A DNA stretch of 64,000 nucleotides from Deltaproteobacteria bacterium HGW-Deltaproteobacteria-15 (GTDB lineage: Bacteria > Desulfobacterota > DSM-4660 > Desulfatiglandales > HGW-15). The stretch covers positions 62,001 through 126,000 of the forward strand of contig PHBH01000003.1 of the NCBI GenBank assembly GCA_002840535.1, in the 5' to 3' direction. Positions 34,681 through 43,588 of the stretch are shown here, piece by piece. The translations under genes were made by a program, and so were the position numbers. A model generated the notes under the pieces. It was not told the DNA's origin. It did no database searches and saw only the letters and a program-made list of their open reading frames with translations. How positions within the stretch are numbered: the stretch's first letter is position 1; each line of letters opens with the position of its first letter.

Positions 34681-35859
34681 ATGCACAAAAGACAGATAAA
34701 GGAAAAAGTCAGCTGGATGGGTGCGCTGGACTGGGACAGACGGCTTTTTGACTCACTCATTCCTCTGCCGGACGGGACCTCGTACAATGCATACCTGGTC
34801 GAGGGGAGCGAAAAGACCGCCCTGCTCGACACGGTCGACCCGGTCATGGCCGATACGCTGCTGGCCCAGCTGGCCGGAGTGGACAAGATTGACTTTGTCG
34901 TCTCTCACCATGCCGAGCAGGACCATTCCGGGGCTATCCCGCGTGTCCTCGAGCGGTTTCCGGAAGCAAGGCTGGTAGTCACCCCCAAAGCCAAAGGCAT
35001 GCTCATCGATCATCTGGGGGTTTCCGAAAACAGGTTCATGACCGTGGAAGACGGTGCGACGTTGTCTCTGGGAGACAAAACGCTCAGGTTTATTCACACT
35101 CCCTGGGTGCACTGGCCTGAGACCATGGTGACCTACCTGGAAGAGGATCTGATCCTCTTTAGTTGTGATTTCTACGGTTCCCACATCGCCGCAACCGATC
35201 TCTTTGTGACAGATCCGGGGCGCGTATACGAAGCCGCCAAACGCTACTTTGCGGAAATCATGATGCCCTTTCGCAAGGTGATCGAGAAGAACATGGAGAA
35301 GCTCAAAGGGATCGACATCCAGATGATTGCCCCGAGCCACGGCCAGATCTATGACCGGCCGGCCTGGATCATGGACGCCTACCGGGACTGGGTTATAGGC
35401 GATCCTCACAACCTGGTTGTATTGCCGTTTGTCTCCATGCACGGGAGCACACTGCAGATGGTGGATCACCTTTCTTCCGCCCTCGTCGCGCAGGGGGTTC
35501 GTGTGGAAAGATTCAATCTGGCGGTAACCGACATCGGGAAGCTCGCCATGGCGATGGTAGATGCGGGAACAGTGGTGGTGGGTGTGCCGACCGTTCTGGC
35601 GGGTCCCCACCCTCTGGCCGCTTACGCGACCTTCCTGGCAAATGCCTTGAGGCCGAAGGCGAAGTTTCTCTCCATCGTGGGCTCATACGGATGGGGCGGG
35701 AAAACGGTGGAGATCCTTGCCGGGATGATTCCCAATTTAAAGGTCGAGGTCCTGGAGCCGGTCCTGTGCAAAGGAGTCCCCCTGAAAACCGATTTTGAGG
35801 CTCTGGATCGGCTGGCCGCCGTTATTGGGCAAAAACACAAAGACAGCGGTTTCAAATAA
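34681..35859 (+). CDS. fprA: Flavodiiron protein (FprA / rubredoxin:oxygen oxidoreductase)
   Basis: Reduces O2 to water or NO to N2O in anaerobes. The 392 residues form a metallo-beta-lactamase diiron domain and a flavodoxin domain. Diiron ligands are visible as HHAEQDH (H-x-E-x-D-H), an His in IHTPWVHWP, the bridging Asp in SCDFYGSH and APSHGQIY. The flavodoxin part begins near residue 250 and contains the FMN loop SMHGST and a GSYGWGGKT loop. No rubredoxin is fused or adjacent. Downstream of a broken Crp/Fnr gene that may once have controlled it. Confidence 0.94.
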   Translation: MHKRQIKEKVSWMGALDWDRRLFDSLIPLPDGTSYNAYLVEGSEKTALLDTVDPVMADTLLAQLAGVDKIDFVVSHHAEQDHSGAIPRVLERFPEARLVVTPKAKGMLIDHLGVSENRFMTVEDGATLSLGDKTLRFIHTPWVHWPETMVTYLEEDLILFSCDFYGSHIAATDLFVTDPGRVYEAAKRYFAEIMMPFRKVIEKNMEKLKGIDIQMIAPSHGQIYDRPAWIMDAYRDWVIGDPHNLVVLPFVSMHGSTLQMVDHLSSALVAQGVRVERFNLAVTDIGKLAMAMVDAGTVVVGVPTVLAGPHPLAAYATFLANALRPKAKFLSIVGSYGWGGKTVEILAGMIPNLKVEVLEPVLCKGVPLKTDFEALDRLAAVIGQKHKDSGFK

Positions 35860-36171
35860 AAGTCCATCAGGACCCAAGCAGGGATTTCGATTTCACCTGA
35901 CTTCAGGATATAGCCGCCATGATGTCGGGAAAATAGCCGACCATTAAACAAGTCTTACCGCGTGGTGCTCCCGGACACCCCTGGGAGACTGCTTAAACAG
36001 GTTGGGATTGTGTAATAGTCAGAATCCTTGGGGTGCCTACCAAAGTCGCACCCAGAGGCTTATGAAGGGTGGGGTGTTCGAGCGTAGCCCAAAAAATCCC
36101 GCAGGTGGCGGCAAAAAGCTTCAAACCGGCGTCAAGCGCTCTTGTCAGGCCCCTGGAGGAGGGAAAGAAGG
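35860..36171. other. Intergenic region between fprA and the DUF488 gene
   Basis: A 312-base gap without a gene. Two small inverted repeats are visible: CTCCC/GGGAG near 35968-35988 and GGGTGC/GCACCC near 36031-36054 with an 11-base loop. Neither has a T tract. Their role is unknown. Confidence 0.35.
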
Positions 36172-36546
36172 ATGCTGAAGATAAAGAGGGCTTATGAGAA
36201 AAAGGAGTCAACCGACGGGAGAAGGATTCTGATCGACAGGCTTTGGCCGCGAGGCCTGACCAAGGCGGAGGCGGAGATCGACGAGTGGATAAAGGAACTC
36301 TCCCCCAGCTCGCAGCTTCGCAAGTGGTACGGCCACGATCCGGAGAAGTGGGCTGAGTTCAAAAAGCGATACGTCAGAGAGCTTTCTTCAGCCGATAAGA
36401 AAGACCTCCTCGATGATCTCGCCCAAGAGGCATCCCACAGGAATGTAACGCTCGTATACGGCGCAAGAGATACCGAACATAGCGATGCGAGGGTTCTGGA
36501 AGGGCTTCTCAAGCGCCGTATGAAAAGGCAGGCTGCCCGGCCCTGA
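36172..36546 (+). CDS. DUF488 (YeaO-like) protein
   Basis: A 124-residue DUF488 protein. Family landmarks are RILIDRLWPRGLTKAEA, DEWIKELSPSSQLRKWYGHDP and TLVYGARDTEHSDARVL. The start ATG 36172 follows GGAGGAGGGAAAGAAGG. Members are widespread in bacteria, often near stress genes, with no established reaction. Single gene, not clearly in an operon. Confidence 0.85.
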   Translation: MLKIKRAYEKKESTDGRRILIDRLWPRGLTKAEAEIDEWIKELSPSSQLRKWYGHDPEKWAEFKKRYVRELSSADKKDLLDDLAQEASHRNVTLVYGARDTEHSDARVLEGLLKRRMKRQAARP

Positions 36547-36789
36547 AACGGAGGTCATCCGGACGAAGATCGCATTCTCCTGCCCGATGTGGTACCCTTA
36601 TCTTTTATGAGGAACGGCAGGTTTTTAAGGAGATTTGATCAATACTTCTTGGAGTTTCGAGAAGGAAGGAGAGAGATATACATTTCTTGGCGTTTTCCCT
36701 GGTAAAGGGTGTCTTCCTCGCTTCCGTCGAACCCATTTCCGCACCTCTTGTCTATCTTCATTCCTTCCGGCTTTGGAGCACTTAATCAC

Positions 36790-38868
36790 ATGAAGGCTGA
36801 GAATAGGATGAGAACTTGGTTCACTCCCATTTTCGTGGTGTCGTTCTATGCGCGCAGCGCGGGGAACTCCGGGAGCCGCATCTGGGCAGCCTTTTTCCAG
36901 GTTTTGTTTCTTGCGCTTCTGCTGGCGAGCCCCTCCGCCTTGGATGCTTTTTCGAACCCGAACCACGTCGAGGGATCTCAGGTTGTTTCAGGCGATCAAC
37001 CGGGGAACACTCCTGAGAAGACCCTCGAGCCGGTCAGCACCGCAGAGTCGTACTGGTCTCTTTACCGCTGGCCTGTCATTGCCCTCGCTTTCTTCCTGCT
37101 TTTCGAAACGCTCCTGATCGCCGGCCTCCTGATCGATCGAAAAAGGCGCAAAACTGCGGCTACAAGAAAGCCGGTTAGGGAAGACCACCGGGAAAACGAA
37201 GAGCGTTTCCGCTCGCTGGTTGAACAGGTAAAGGACTATGCGATCTTTTCCATGGATGTCCGAGGAAATATCTCCACCTGGAACTCGGGCGCCGAACGGA
37301 TTTATGGATATCCTGCGGAGGAGATCATCGGGAGACACTTCTCCATCTTCTACACAAAGGAGGATGTCGAGACGAAGAAGCCCTTGCGGACCCTCGAGGC
37401 GGCATTGACACAAGGCCAATTCAAAGAAGAGGGCTGGCGGGTGCGAAAAGACAGTTCAAGGCACTGGGCCGATGTGGTTATCACCGCCTTGAAGGACGAA
37501 AAGAGAAGACCCAGCGGGTTTTCAAGCGTGATCCGCGATATCACCGAGAACCTGGAGGCTGAAGAGGCATTGAACTACCGGCTTGCAATGGAGGATCTCG
37601 TCACAAAGATATCCAACAGCTTCATCAACATCTCCGCCGAGGAAATGGACGGCGAGATCGAACGGGCGCTCGTAAATGTGAGGGAATTTGTCGGCGCAGA
37701 CCGCAGTTACTTTTGTCTGCTCTCAGACGACGAGAAGGCGATTCGGCGTGTTTATGAATCCCGTTCAGAAGGCGCCGGGCAGCAGGCCGAAAACTTTGGA
37801 ACCCTATCTCTTGATTCGCTGCCATGGGTTTACGGCAAATTGAAGCGAGCGGAGACCGTCTCTATAGTCGATATCACGCAACTTCCGGCCGAAGCGGCGG
37901 CTGAAAGAGAATTGTTGGAATCCCAATCCATCCAGGCGATGGCCGCCATTCCAATCCTCCTTGGGAAATCGCTCGTCGGCTATTTCGCGCTCAACAGTGC
38001 GCGAAAGGAGGTCAAGTGGAGAGACGAAGATATAAAACTCCTCAACGTGGTAGGAGAAGTCTTCCTGAACGGTCTGGAACGCAGGAGGGCGGAAGAAGAG
38101 CGGCTGAAGATGGAGGCGGACATACTGGAGATCCGGAGAAAGGAGATGGAGGCGCGTTTGAAGGAAAGCGAGACGTGGGCGGTCATCGGCAGGATGGCCG
38201 CGGGCATTGCGCATGATATCCGAAACCCGATCAACTATGTTTCACTGGCCCTCGATCACATTGCCCGAAGAAGGAAGAGCGAACAGGAAGAGGATCCGAA
38301 GGTCCAAAGGCTGTTCGAAGGCGCCCGCTCCGAGCTGACACGGGTCAGCGAAATGGTCCAGGACCTCCTCGACTATGGAAGAACACAAACACAGCCCTTG
38401 GAGGTGAAAAACGGTTCCGAGCTCCTGGTGAAAAGTTTCGAGGAGATTTCCCGTCAGCATGGTTCGGAAAAAACCCGCATCCTCGTCGAGGAGACAGATA
38501 AGGAGTTTCCGATCCGGGTGGAACCCAGCCTTCTTGTCAGGGCCTTGGTGAATCTCTTTGAAAACGGGCTGCAAGCCGCAGGCCCTCTTGGTGAGATACG
38601 TGCCGGCATCGGCTATAATCCTCAAGATGAGAAGGAGATCGTTTTCTGGATCCAGGACTCTGGCCCGGGCATTCCGGAAGAACACCTTGGGAAAATTTTC
38701 AGCCCTTATTTTACCACCAAGAAGTCCGGCGCAGGTCTGGGCCTGCCCCTGGTGCAGAAATGGGTGACGGAAATGGAAGGAAAGATCCAAGTCCACAACG
38801 CGCCGGAGGGCGGCGCCCGTTTTGAAATCTCGTTTCCGGCCGCCGGCCCGGAAACAGCGCAAGGATGA
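36790..38868 (+). CDS. Membrane sensor histidine kinase with PAS and GAF domains
   Basis: About 692 residues. A signal-like hydrophobic segment (near 33-52) and a second membrane segment (WPVIALAFFLLFE, near 94-115) frame a 40-residue periplasmic loop. Then come PAS (about 125-230), GAF (about 250-410), HisKA with the phospho-His in IAHDIRNPINY at H475, and a HATPase with LFENGLQAAG and DSGPGIP. Its stop overlaps the start of the NtrC-type regulator, its cognate partner. Start choice is between ATGs at 36790 and 36808; neither has a strong ribosome site. Confidence 0.92.
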   Translation: MKAENRMRTWFTPIFVVSFYARSAGNSGSRIWAAFFQVLFLALLLASPSALDAFSNPNHVEGSQVVSGDQPGNTPEKTLEPVSTAESYWSLYRWPVIALAFFLLFETLLIAGLLIDRKRRKTAATRKPVREDHRENEERFRSLVEQVKDYAIFSMDVRGNISTWNSGAERIYGYPAEEIIGRHFSIFYTKEDVETKKPLRTLEAALTQGQFKEEGWRVRKDSSRHWADVVITALKDEKRRPSGFSSVIRDITENLEAEEALNYRLAMEDLVTKISNSFINISAEEMDGEIERALVNVREFVGADRSYFCLLSDDEKAIRRVYESRSEGAGQQAENFGTLSLDSLPWVYGKLKRAETVSIVDITQLPAEAAAERELLESQSIQAMAAIPILLGKSLVGYFALNSARKEVKWRDEDIKLLNVVGEVFLNGLERRRAEEERLKMEADILEIRRKEMEARLKESETWAVIGRMAAGIAHDIRNPINYVSLALDHIARRRKSEQEEDPKVQRLFEGARSELTRVSEMVQDLLDYGRTQTQPLEVKNGSELLVKSFEEISRQHGSEKTRILVEETDKEFPIRVEPSLLVRALVNLFENGLQAAGPLGEIRAGIGYNPQDEKEIVFWIQDSGPGIPEEHLGKIFSPYFTTKKSGAGLGLPLVQKWVTEMEGKIQVHNAPEGGARFEISFPAAGPETAQG

Positions 38869-40262
38869 AGTACAGGAGTGACATGAAAAAGGCGGCGAAC
38901 AAACCATCCGTTCTGGTCCTGGATGACGAAGAGCGTCAGCAGGAGATCCTCTCGCTCATCCTTGAAGATGCCGGGTATGAGGTGACGGCAACCGGCAGTC
39001 CGAAGGATGCACTGGATGCGGTCAAGACAACTGAGTTCGACCTGGTGCTGACGGACCTCAAGATGCCCGAAATGGACGGCATTCAGTTCCTGGAGAGCGT
39101 TAAACGGATTCTTCCTCAGCAAGTGGTCGTGGTCATCACCGCCCATGGGACAATTTCATCGGCTGTGGAGGCGATGAAGAAGGGCGCGTTCAACTATCTG
39201 ACCAAACCTCTTCAGGAAGAACCGCTTCTTGTGGTGGCAGAGCGCGCCGTGGAACAGGCCCGGCTGGTCCGGGAAAACAGGCTCCTTCATTCCCAGCTCC
39301 AGGAGCACTACTCCATCGAGAACATGATCGGGAAACATGGGAGCATGCAGGAGGTCTTCCGGTTGATCCAGAAGGTGGCTCCGAGCAATACGACCGTTCT
39401 CATCTATGGGGAAAGCGGCACCGGAAAGGAATTGGTGGCCAGGGCGATCCACCAGCTCAGCCCGCGGAGCTCCCTGCCGATGCTGGCCGTCAATTGCGCC
39501 GCCATTCCTGAGACCCTCCTTGAGTCCGAGCTTTTCGGGTACGAAAGGGGCGCTTTTACCGGGGCCTACGCCAGAAAAAAAGGACTCGTGGAGCAGGCGG
39601 ACGGTTCCACGCTGTTCCTGGACGAGATCGGGGACTTGAGCTCCCCCCTCCAGGCGAAGATCCTTCGCCTGCTGCAGGAGCGCGAGATCCAGCGATTGGG
39701 GGCGAATCACACCACCCAGGTGGATGTCCGGGTCGTTTCCGCGACCCATCGCGACCTCAAGAAGATGATGGCCGACGGTCAGTTTCGGGAGGATCTGTAC
39801 TATCGACTGAACACCTTCCCCATCATGATCCCTCCCTTGAGGGAAAGGGCAACGGACATCCCGCTGCTGGTGGATCATTTCCTCAGAAAGTTCCTCAACC
39901 TCAAGAGCGATGCGGCCCGGCATGTTTCTCCGGCCGCCATGGAGCGTCTTCTCGTCTATCATTGGCCGGGGAGCGTAAGGCAGCTTGAGTCTGTCATCGA
40001 GAGGGCCATTATCCTGGCCGAGCATGACACGATAGAGGAGTGCGACCTCCCCCAGGAGGTTCTCAATCCGTTCGCCGGAGCCAATCCCTATGCGGGGATC
40101 GATCTGCCCGACAGCGGGCTGGATCTCGAGGAGTTGGAGAAACACCTTCTGAGGAGGGCCATGGAAAAGAGCGGGGGGGTGATCGCCAGGGCCGCTCGTC
40201 TTCTTGGGCTCACCTACCGAACTCTCCAGTACCGGCTCGACAAATACAAACTCAACCAGTAA
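38865..40262 (+). CDS. NtrC-family sigma-54 response regulator
   Basis: A 465-residue regulator: receiver with phospho-Asp D64 (DLVLTDLKMPEMDG), AAA+ domain with GESGTGKE near 182, GAFTGA near 229 and FLDEIGDL, and a C-terminal Fis helix-turn-helix (GVIARAARLLGLTYRTLQYR). It pairs with the kinase just upstream (ATGA overlap). A sigma-54 promoter lies 194 bases downstream, before the BON-domain gene, which makes the BON/Rnk genes the first targets to consider. Confidence 0.95.
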   Translation: MKYRSDMKKAANKPSVLVLDDEERQQEILSLILEDAGYEVTATGSPKDALDAVKTTEFDLVLTDLKMPEMDGIQFLESVKRILPQQVVVVITAHGTISSAVEAMKKGAFNYLTKPLQEEPLLVVAERAVEQARLVRENRLLHSQLQEHYSIENMIGKHGSMQEVFRLIQKVAPSNTTVLIYGESGTGKELVARAIHQLSPRSSLPMLAVNCAAIPETLLESELFGYERGAFTGAYARKKGLVEQADGSTLFLDEIGDLSSPLQAKILRLLQEREIQRLGANHTTQVDVRVVSATHRDLKKMMADGQFREDLYYRLNTFPIMIPPLRERATDIPLLVDHFLRKFLNLKSDAARHVSPAAMERLLVYHWPGSVRQLESVIERAIILAEHDTIEECDLPQEVLNPFAGANPYAGIDLPDSGLDLEELEKHLLRRAMEKSGGVIARAARLLGLTYRTLQYRLDKYKLNQ

Positions 40263-40455
40263 AGGTCAGGAACGATAGTGTAGCGCGACAGAGTCACTTC
40301 GCGGCGGGAACTGTTATACGCACTACACGGACTGCACCAAAACGTAGATCGGATACACCATTTCGTTAAGTTTTTCGGCTTCTCGCGACTCCCCATTCCG
40401 GCAAAACATCCGCCAATTCATAATAAATCAACCGCTTGAGCACTCCTTCGGAAGG

Positions 40456-40470
40456 TGGCACCCTACTTGC
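40456..40470 (+). promoter_or_regulatory. Sigma-54 (-24/-12) promoter upstream of the BON gene
   Basis: TGGCACC-CTAC-TTGC matches the consensus TGGCACG-N4-TTGC at all but one position, with exact spacing. Predicted start near 40482, about 33 bases before the TTG start of the BON gene. Confidence 0.78.
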
Positions 40471-40514
40471 GATAACGAATGGTTGTATGCCTTTCGGAAG
40501 AAGGGAGGAGGGCC

Positions 40515-41195
40515 TTGAAATCCGATGAGCAATTGCAGCGTGATGTCTACGAGGAGCTGAGCTGGGACCCAACGATTAATGAATCCAACATAAGGGTTTT
40601 TGTGAAGGATGGTTTGGTCGTCCTTCAAGGACATGTCCCTCATTATGCCGAAAAGGTGGCGGCCAAGAAGGCGGCCATGAGAGTGAAAGGGGTTCTTGCG
40701 GTGGTCGACGACATCGAAGTGAAGCTTTCCTTCGCCGGCCACCGAAAAGACGAAGATATCCGGAAAGCGATATCGAATGCACTGACATGGAGCGTCTGGA
40801 TACCCGAGAGCGTCAAGGCGACGGTGGACAGGGGGTGGGTAACTCTAACAGGTGAAGTGGATTGGGAGTTTAAGAGGAAAAAGGCTGAAAATATCGTCTC
40901 TCATGTGATCGGAGTAAGAGGCGTGAGCAACCTCATCGGCATTAAACCAAGGAATTCCAGACGTGATGAGACAAAACAGGCCATAGAAAGAGCCTTCAGG
41001 AGAAATGGAAGAATAACCGCCGGGCGGATCACCGTGGAGGTCCTCAATGAAAAGGTGGTCCTGCATGGCAAGGTCAATTCCTGGGCGGAGCGGGTGGAGG
41101 CTGGAAGGGTCGCCTGGTCGGCCCAGGGTGTCTGCCTTGTCGAAAATGAGACCCAGGTTTCGAATGACGCAGGCAACTCCGCGCGCTCGGAATAG
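40515..41195 (+). CDS. Triple BON-domain (OsmY-like) protein
   Basis: A 226-residue protein with three BON domains, each showing the V-x-L-x-G-x-V pattern (LVVLQGHVP, VTLTGEVD, VVLHGKVN). BON proteins bind phospholipid or other surfaces and are stress-induced. It starts with TTG at 40515 after GGAGG, giving the family-typical LKSDEQLQRDVYEEL start; no signal peptide is visible, so this copy is probably cytoplasmic. Sigma-54 promoter immediately upstream. Confidence 0.86.
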   Translation: MKSDEQLQRDVYEELSWDPTINESNIRVFVKDGLVVLQGHVPHYAEKVAAKKAAMRVKGVLAVVDDIEVKLSFAGHRKDEDIRKAISNALTWSVWIPESVKATVDRGWVTLTGEVDWEFKRKKAENIVSHVIGVRGVSNLIGIKPRNSRRDETKQAIERAFRRNGRITAGRITVEVLNEKVVLHGKVNSWAERVEAGRVAWSAQGVCLVENETQVSNDAGNSARSE

Positions 41196-41217
41196 GTCAC
41201 GGTAGAAGAGGTAAGTC

Positions 41218-41628
41218 ATGCAGGATAAAGAGTACGAAAAAGGTTTGTATGTGACCGAACAGGATCTGGAGCGTCTCGAGCCGATCCTTGCCTCTGCGCA
41301 CCAGAAAAACGGCCACGAGAAGGAAAACCTCCGAAGGCTGAACGAAGATTTGGAGAGGGCGCGCGTCGTTGACGCCCGGCATATTCCCGCTGATGTGGTC
41401 GCCATGAACTCCATGGTGCACGTCGTGGATGCCGATTCCGGGGAAGAGATGACCTTCACCCTGGTCTTTCCGGAGGCCGCAGATTTTTCGCAGGGCAGGA
41501 TCTCCGTGCTGGCCCCTATCGGTTCCGCGGTCCTGGGGTACCGGACAGGAGACGTAGTTGAGTGGAAAGTTCCGGCCGGTACAAGACGATTGAAAATCGT
41601 GAGAGTCCTGGGGCAGCCAGGAACGTGA
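41218..41628 (+). CDS. rnk: Rnk/GreA-GreB C-terminal-like regulator
   Basis: A 136-residue protein with a short N-terminal helical hairpin and a GreA/B FKBP-like C-terminal domain (VHVVDADSGEEMTFTLVFP, then GSAVLGYRTGDVVEW). This is the Rnk layout; Rnk binds RNA polymerase but lacks the Gre cleavage coiled coil. It lies 22 bases after the BON gene and is probably co-transcribed from the same sigma-54 promoter. Confidence 0.87.
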   Translation: MQDKEYEKGLYVTEQDLERLEPILASAHQKNGHEKENLRRLNEDLERARVVDARHIPADVVAMNSMVHVVDADSGEEMTFTLVFPEAADFSQGRISVLAPIGSAVLGYRTGDVVEWKVPAGTRRLKIVRVLGQPGT

Positions 41629-41896
41629 TGCGGCCAGAAACAACTGTGAGGCCGTGAGGCTCATGGAAGAGCATTTCTACGACGTCATCCTGTTGACCCT
41701 CTGGGGGGAAGGCTACTTTCACCTGTTCAAAAGGGCACTGAAATCAGGCGCTGTCGCTGAAAGCGTGTCCTCGCCCGGCATAGGTTTACCGCATCTACGT
41801 TTATTGCGTGATGGAACGCATCAGGGATATCGGCCATTCATGTTCGCAGGAGAAAGCATATTGAACAGGGAAATCTATTCAAGGAGCGGATAGAGC

Positions 41897-42985
41897 ATGA
41901 AGGTACACCTGAAACAGAAGGATGCGGGGAAGCTTCTCCCCACGGACATCGTTTTCCAGACCGTTTTCTGGGGCGACGTCAAATCGCGTCTCGGCTGGAA
42001 GCCGCTCGCATTCGATTTCACTTCCTCCGGACCCTACGGCGATGTCCTCGTGCTCACAAAGACCCTGCTGCCGGGGCTTTCCGTGGCCTATGTCCCGCAG
42101 GGTCCGGAATTCGGTCCCGAACCGGACCGGTATGGGCTCTTTCTCGAATCGCTCTCCGAGGGGATAAGCGCCCATTTGGACCCTTCGGTCACCTTTATCC
42201 GGTACGATCTTCCCTGGGTGTCGCAGTATGCGGCCGATACGGCGAACGGCTCATCGTCGCGGGTACAGTCGTTCAACCGTCCTGAGGCGCGGCTGCAGGA
42301 GCTTCGCATGAATTTCGGAACCCGCTCCTGGAACCTCCAGAAGGCTGCGGTCGATCTCACTTTTGCCGACAGGGTGGTCGTCGATCTGGGCCGGAGCGAA
42401 GAGGAGATGCTGCGAACCATGAAACCGAAGACCCGGTACAACATCGGGTTGGCCCGGAGGAAGGAGATAGAGGTGTTCCTCGCCTCCTCGGATCACCTCC
42501 CGGCCTTCTACGAACTCTACCGCCAGACAGCAGAGCGCAACCGCTTTCGTATCTGCGAGTACCGGCACTTCTCCTTGCTCTTCTCTGCGGACTCCTCTCA
42601 TCCGGATTCGACCGAGATCCTCTTTCTGCTGGCAAGGCACGGCCGGGACCTGCTCGCCGGGGCCATCGTTGCGATCTCCGCCAGAACGGCAACCTATCTC
42701 TTCGGCGCCTCCTCCAATGAGAAACGAAACCTGATGGCGTCCTATGCGATCCAGTGGAAGGCCATGCAGATTGCCCGGGCCAAGGGGTGCCTGCACTATG
42801 ACCTGGGCGCGGTTTCTCCTGCGAAAGACCCGGAGCACCCCTACTTTGGATTGTACCGCTTCAAGACAGGCTTCGGCGGAAGGATCATCCACCAGAGCGG
42901 ATCCTGGGATTACCCCCTGGACAAGGGGGGCTACATGCTCTTCCGGAACTCCGAGAACATGGACGGGATCCTTCGCATCGAATGA
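41897..42985 (+). CDS. FemAB/FemX-like aminoacyl-tRNA peptidoglycan transferase family protein
   Basis: A 362-residue GNAT-fold FemABX protein. Landmarks are MKPKTRYNIGLARRKEIEV, FYELYRQTAERNRF, YLFGASSNEKRNLMASYAIQW and YDLGAVSP, all typical of the family that adds an amino acid from tRNA to a peptidoglycan stem. In Gram-negatives the role of such proteins is uncertain. AAGGAG lies 10 bases upstream of the ATG. The 268 bases before it hold no supported gene. Confidence 0.85.
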   Translation: MKVHLKQKDAGKLLPTDIVFQTVFWGDVKSRLGWKPLAFDFTSSGPYGDVLVLTKTLLPGLSVAYVPQGPEFGPEPDRYGLFLESLSEGISAHLDPSVTFIRYDLPWVSQYAADTANGSSSRVQSFNRPEARLQELRMNFGTRSWNLQKAAVDLTFADRVVVDLGRSEEEMLRTMKPKTRYNIGLARRKEIEVFLASSDHLPAFYELYRQTAERNRFRICEYRHFSLLFSADSSHPDSTEILFLLARHGRDLLAGAIVAISARTATYLFGASSNEKRNLMASYAIQWKAMQIARAKGCLHYDLGAVSPAKDPEHPYFGLYRFKTGFGGRIIHQSGSWDYPLDKGGYMLFRNSENMDGILRIE

Positions 42986-42996
42986 AAGGAGGAAAA

Positions 42997-43416
42997 ATGG
43001 ACAACCAGGAACTCATCAAGAACCTCCCCTTTTCAGAACCCCATCTGCGCGTGGGCATGGTTGACTACCGGAAGGGAAGGGTCGTGAGCCTCACCTTTGC
43101 CGAGACGAATGTATTGAGCCTGACCCTGTTTGCCTTCGATCAGGGAGAGGGGCTGAGCACCCACACGACCTCCGGGGACGCCATGGTCCAGGTCCTGGAA
43201 GGGGAGGTGTCCCTGATGATCGGGGGCAAGGAGGTTATGGCCAAATCAGGGGAGGTCGTCGCAATGCCGGCGGACGTCCCTCATTCCCTGAATGCGGCAA
43301 CGCCATTCAAGATGCTGCTCACTGTGATCAAGAAACCTGTGATCAAGAAACCATTGAACAGAGGGACCAGGTATCTGCCTTTTTCGCCGAGCAGGCCTCC
43401 AAAGAAGGCGGCCTAA
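42997..43416 (+). CDS. Cupin-domain protein
   Basis: A single-cupin protein of 139 residues. GEGLSTHTTSGDAMVQVLEG is motif 1 (with one His and no Glu where G-x5-H-x-H is usual) and MPADVPHSLNA is motif 2. The metal site looks incomplete, so it may be a binding rather than catalytic cupin. AGGAGG precedes ATG 42997, 11 bases after the FemAB-like stop. Confidence 0.85.
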   Translation: MDNQELIKNLPFSEPHLRVGMVDYRKGRVVSLTFAETNVLSLTLFAFDQGEGLSTHTTSGDAMVQVLEGEVSLMIGGKEVMAKSGEVVAMPADVPHSLNAATPFKMLLTVIKKPVIKKPLNRGTRYLPFSPSRPPKKAA

Positions 43417-43588
43417 ACAGGCGGGCCGGGAAGGGTTCGCTCTGAGCATGATTTCATCATGTCTCTCTTTTGTCCCGAAGAAGTGCGCCCTCGCATCCTT
43501 CAACGGCCGCGGATTCTCTATCCCGATCCGGTTGCCCAATCCGTTTTGCCTGACATTGAAAAAATCGGTACAGGACCCATAGTCTGTT

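Noticed and set aside
41654..41893. 79-codon + frame between rnk and the FemAB-like gene
   Set aside because: No recognisable features, no ribosome site and no cross-family pattern; left as intergenic.
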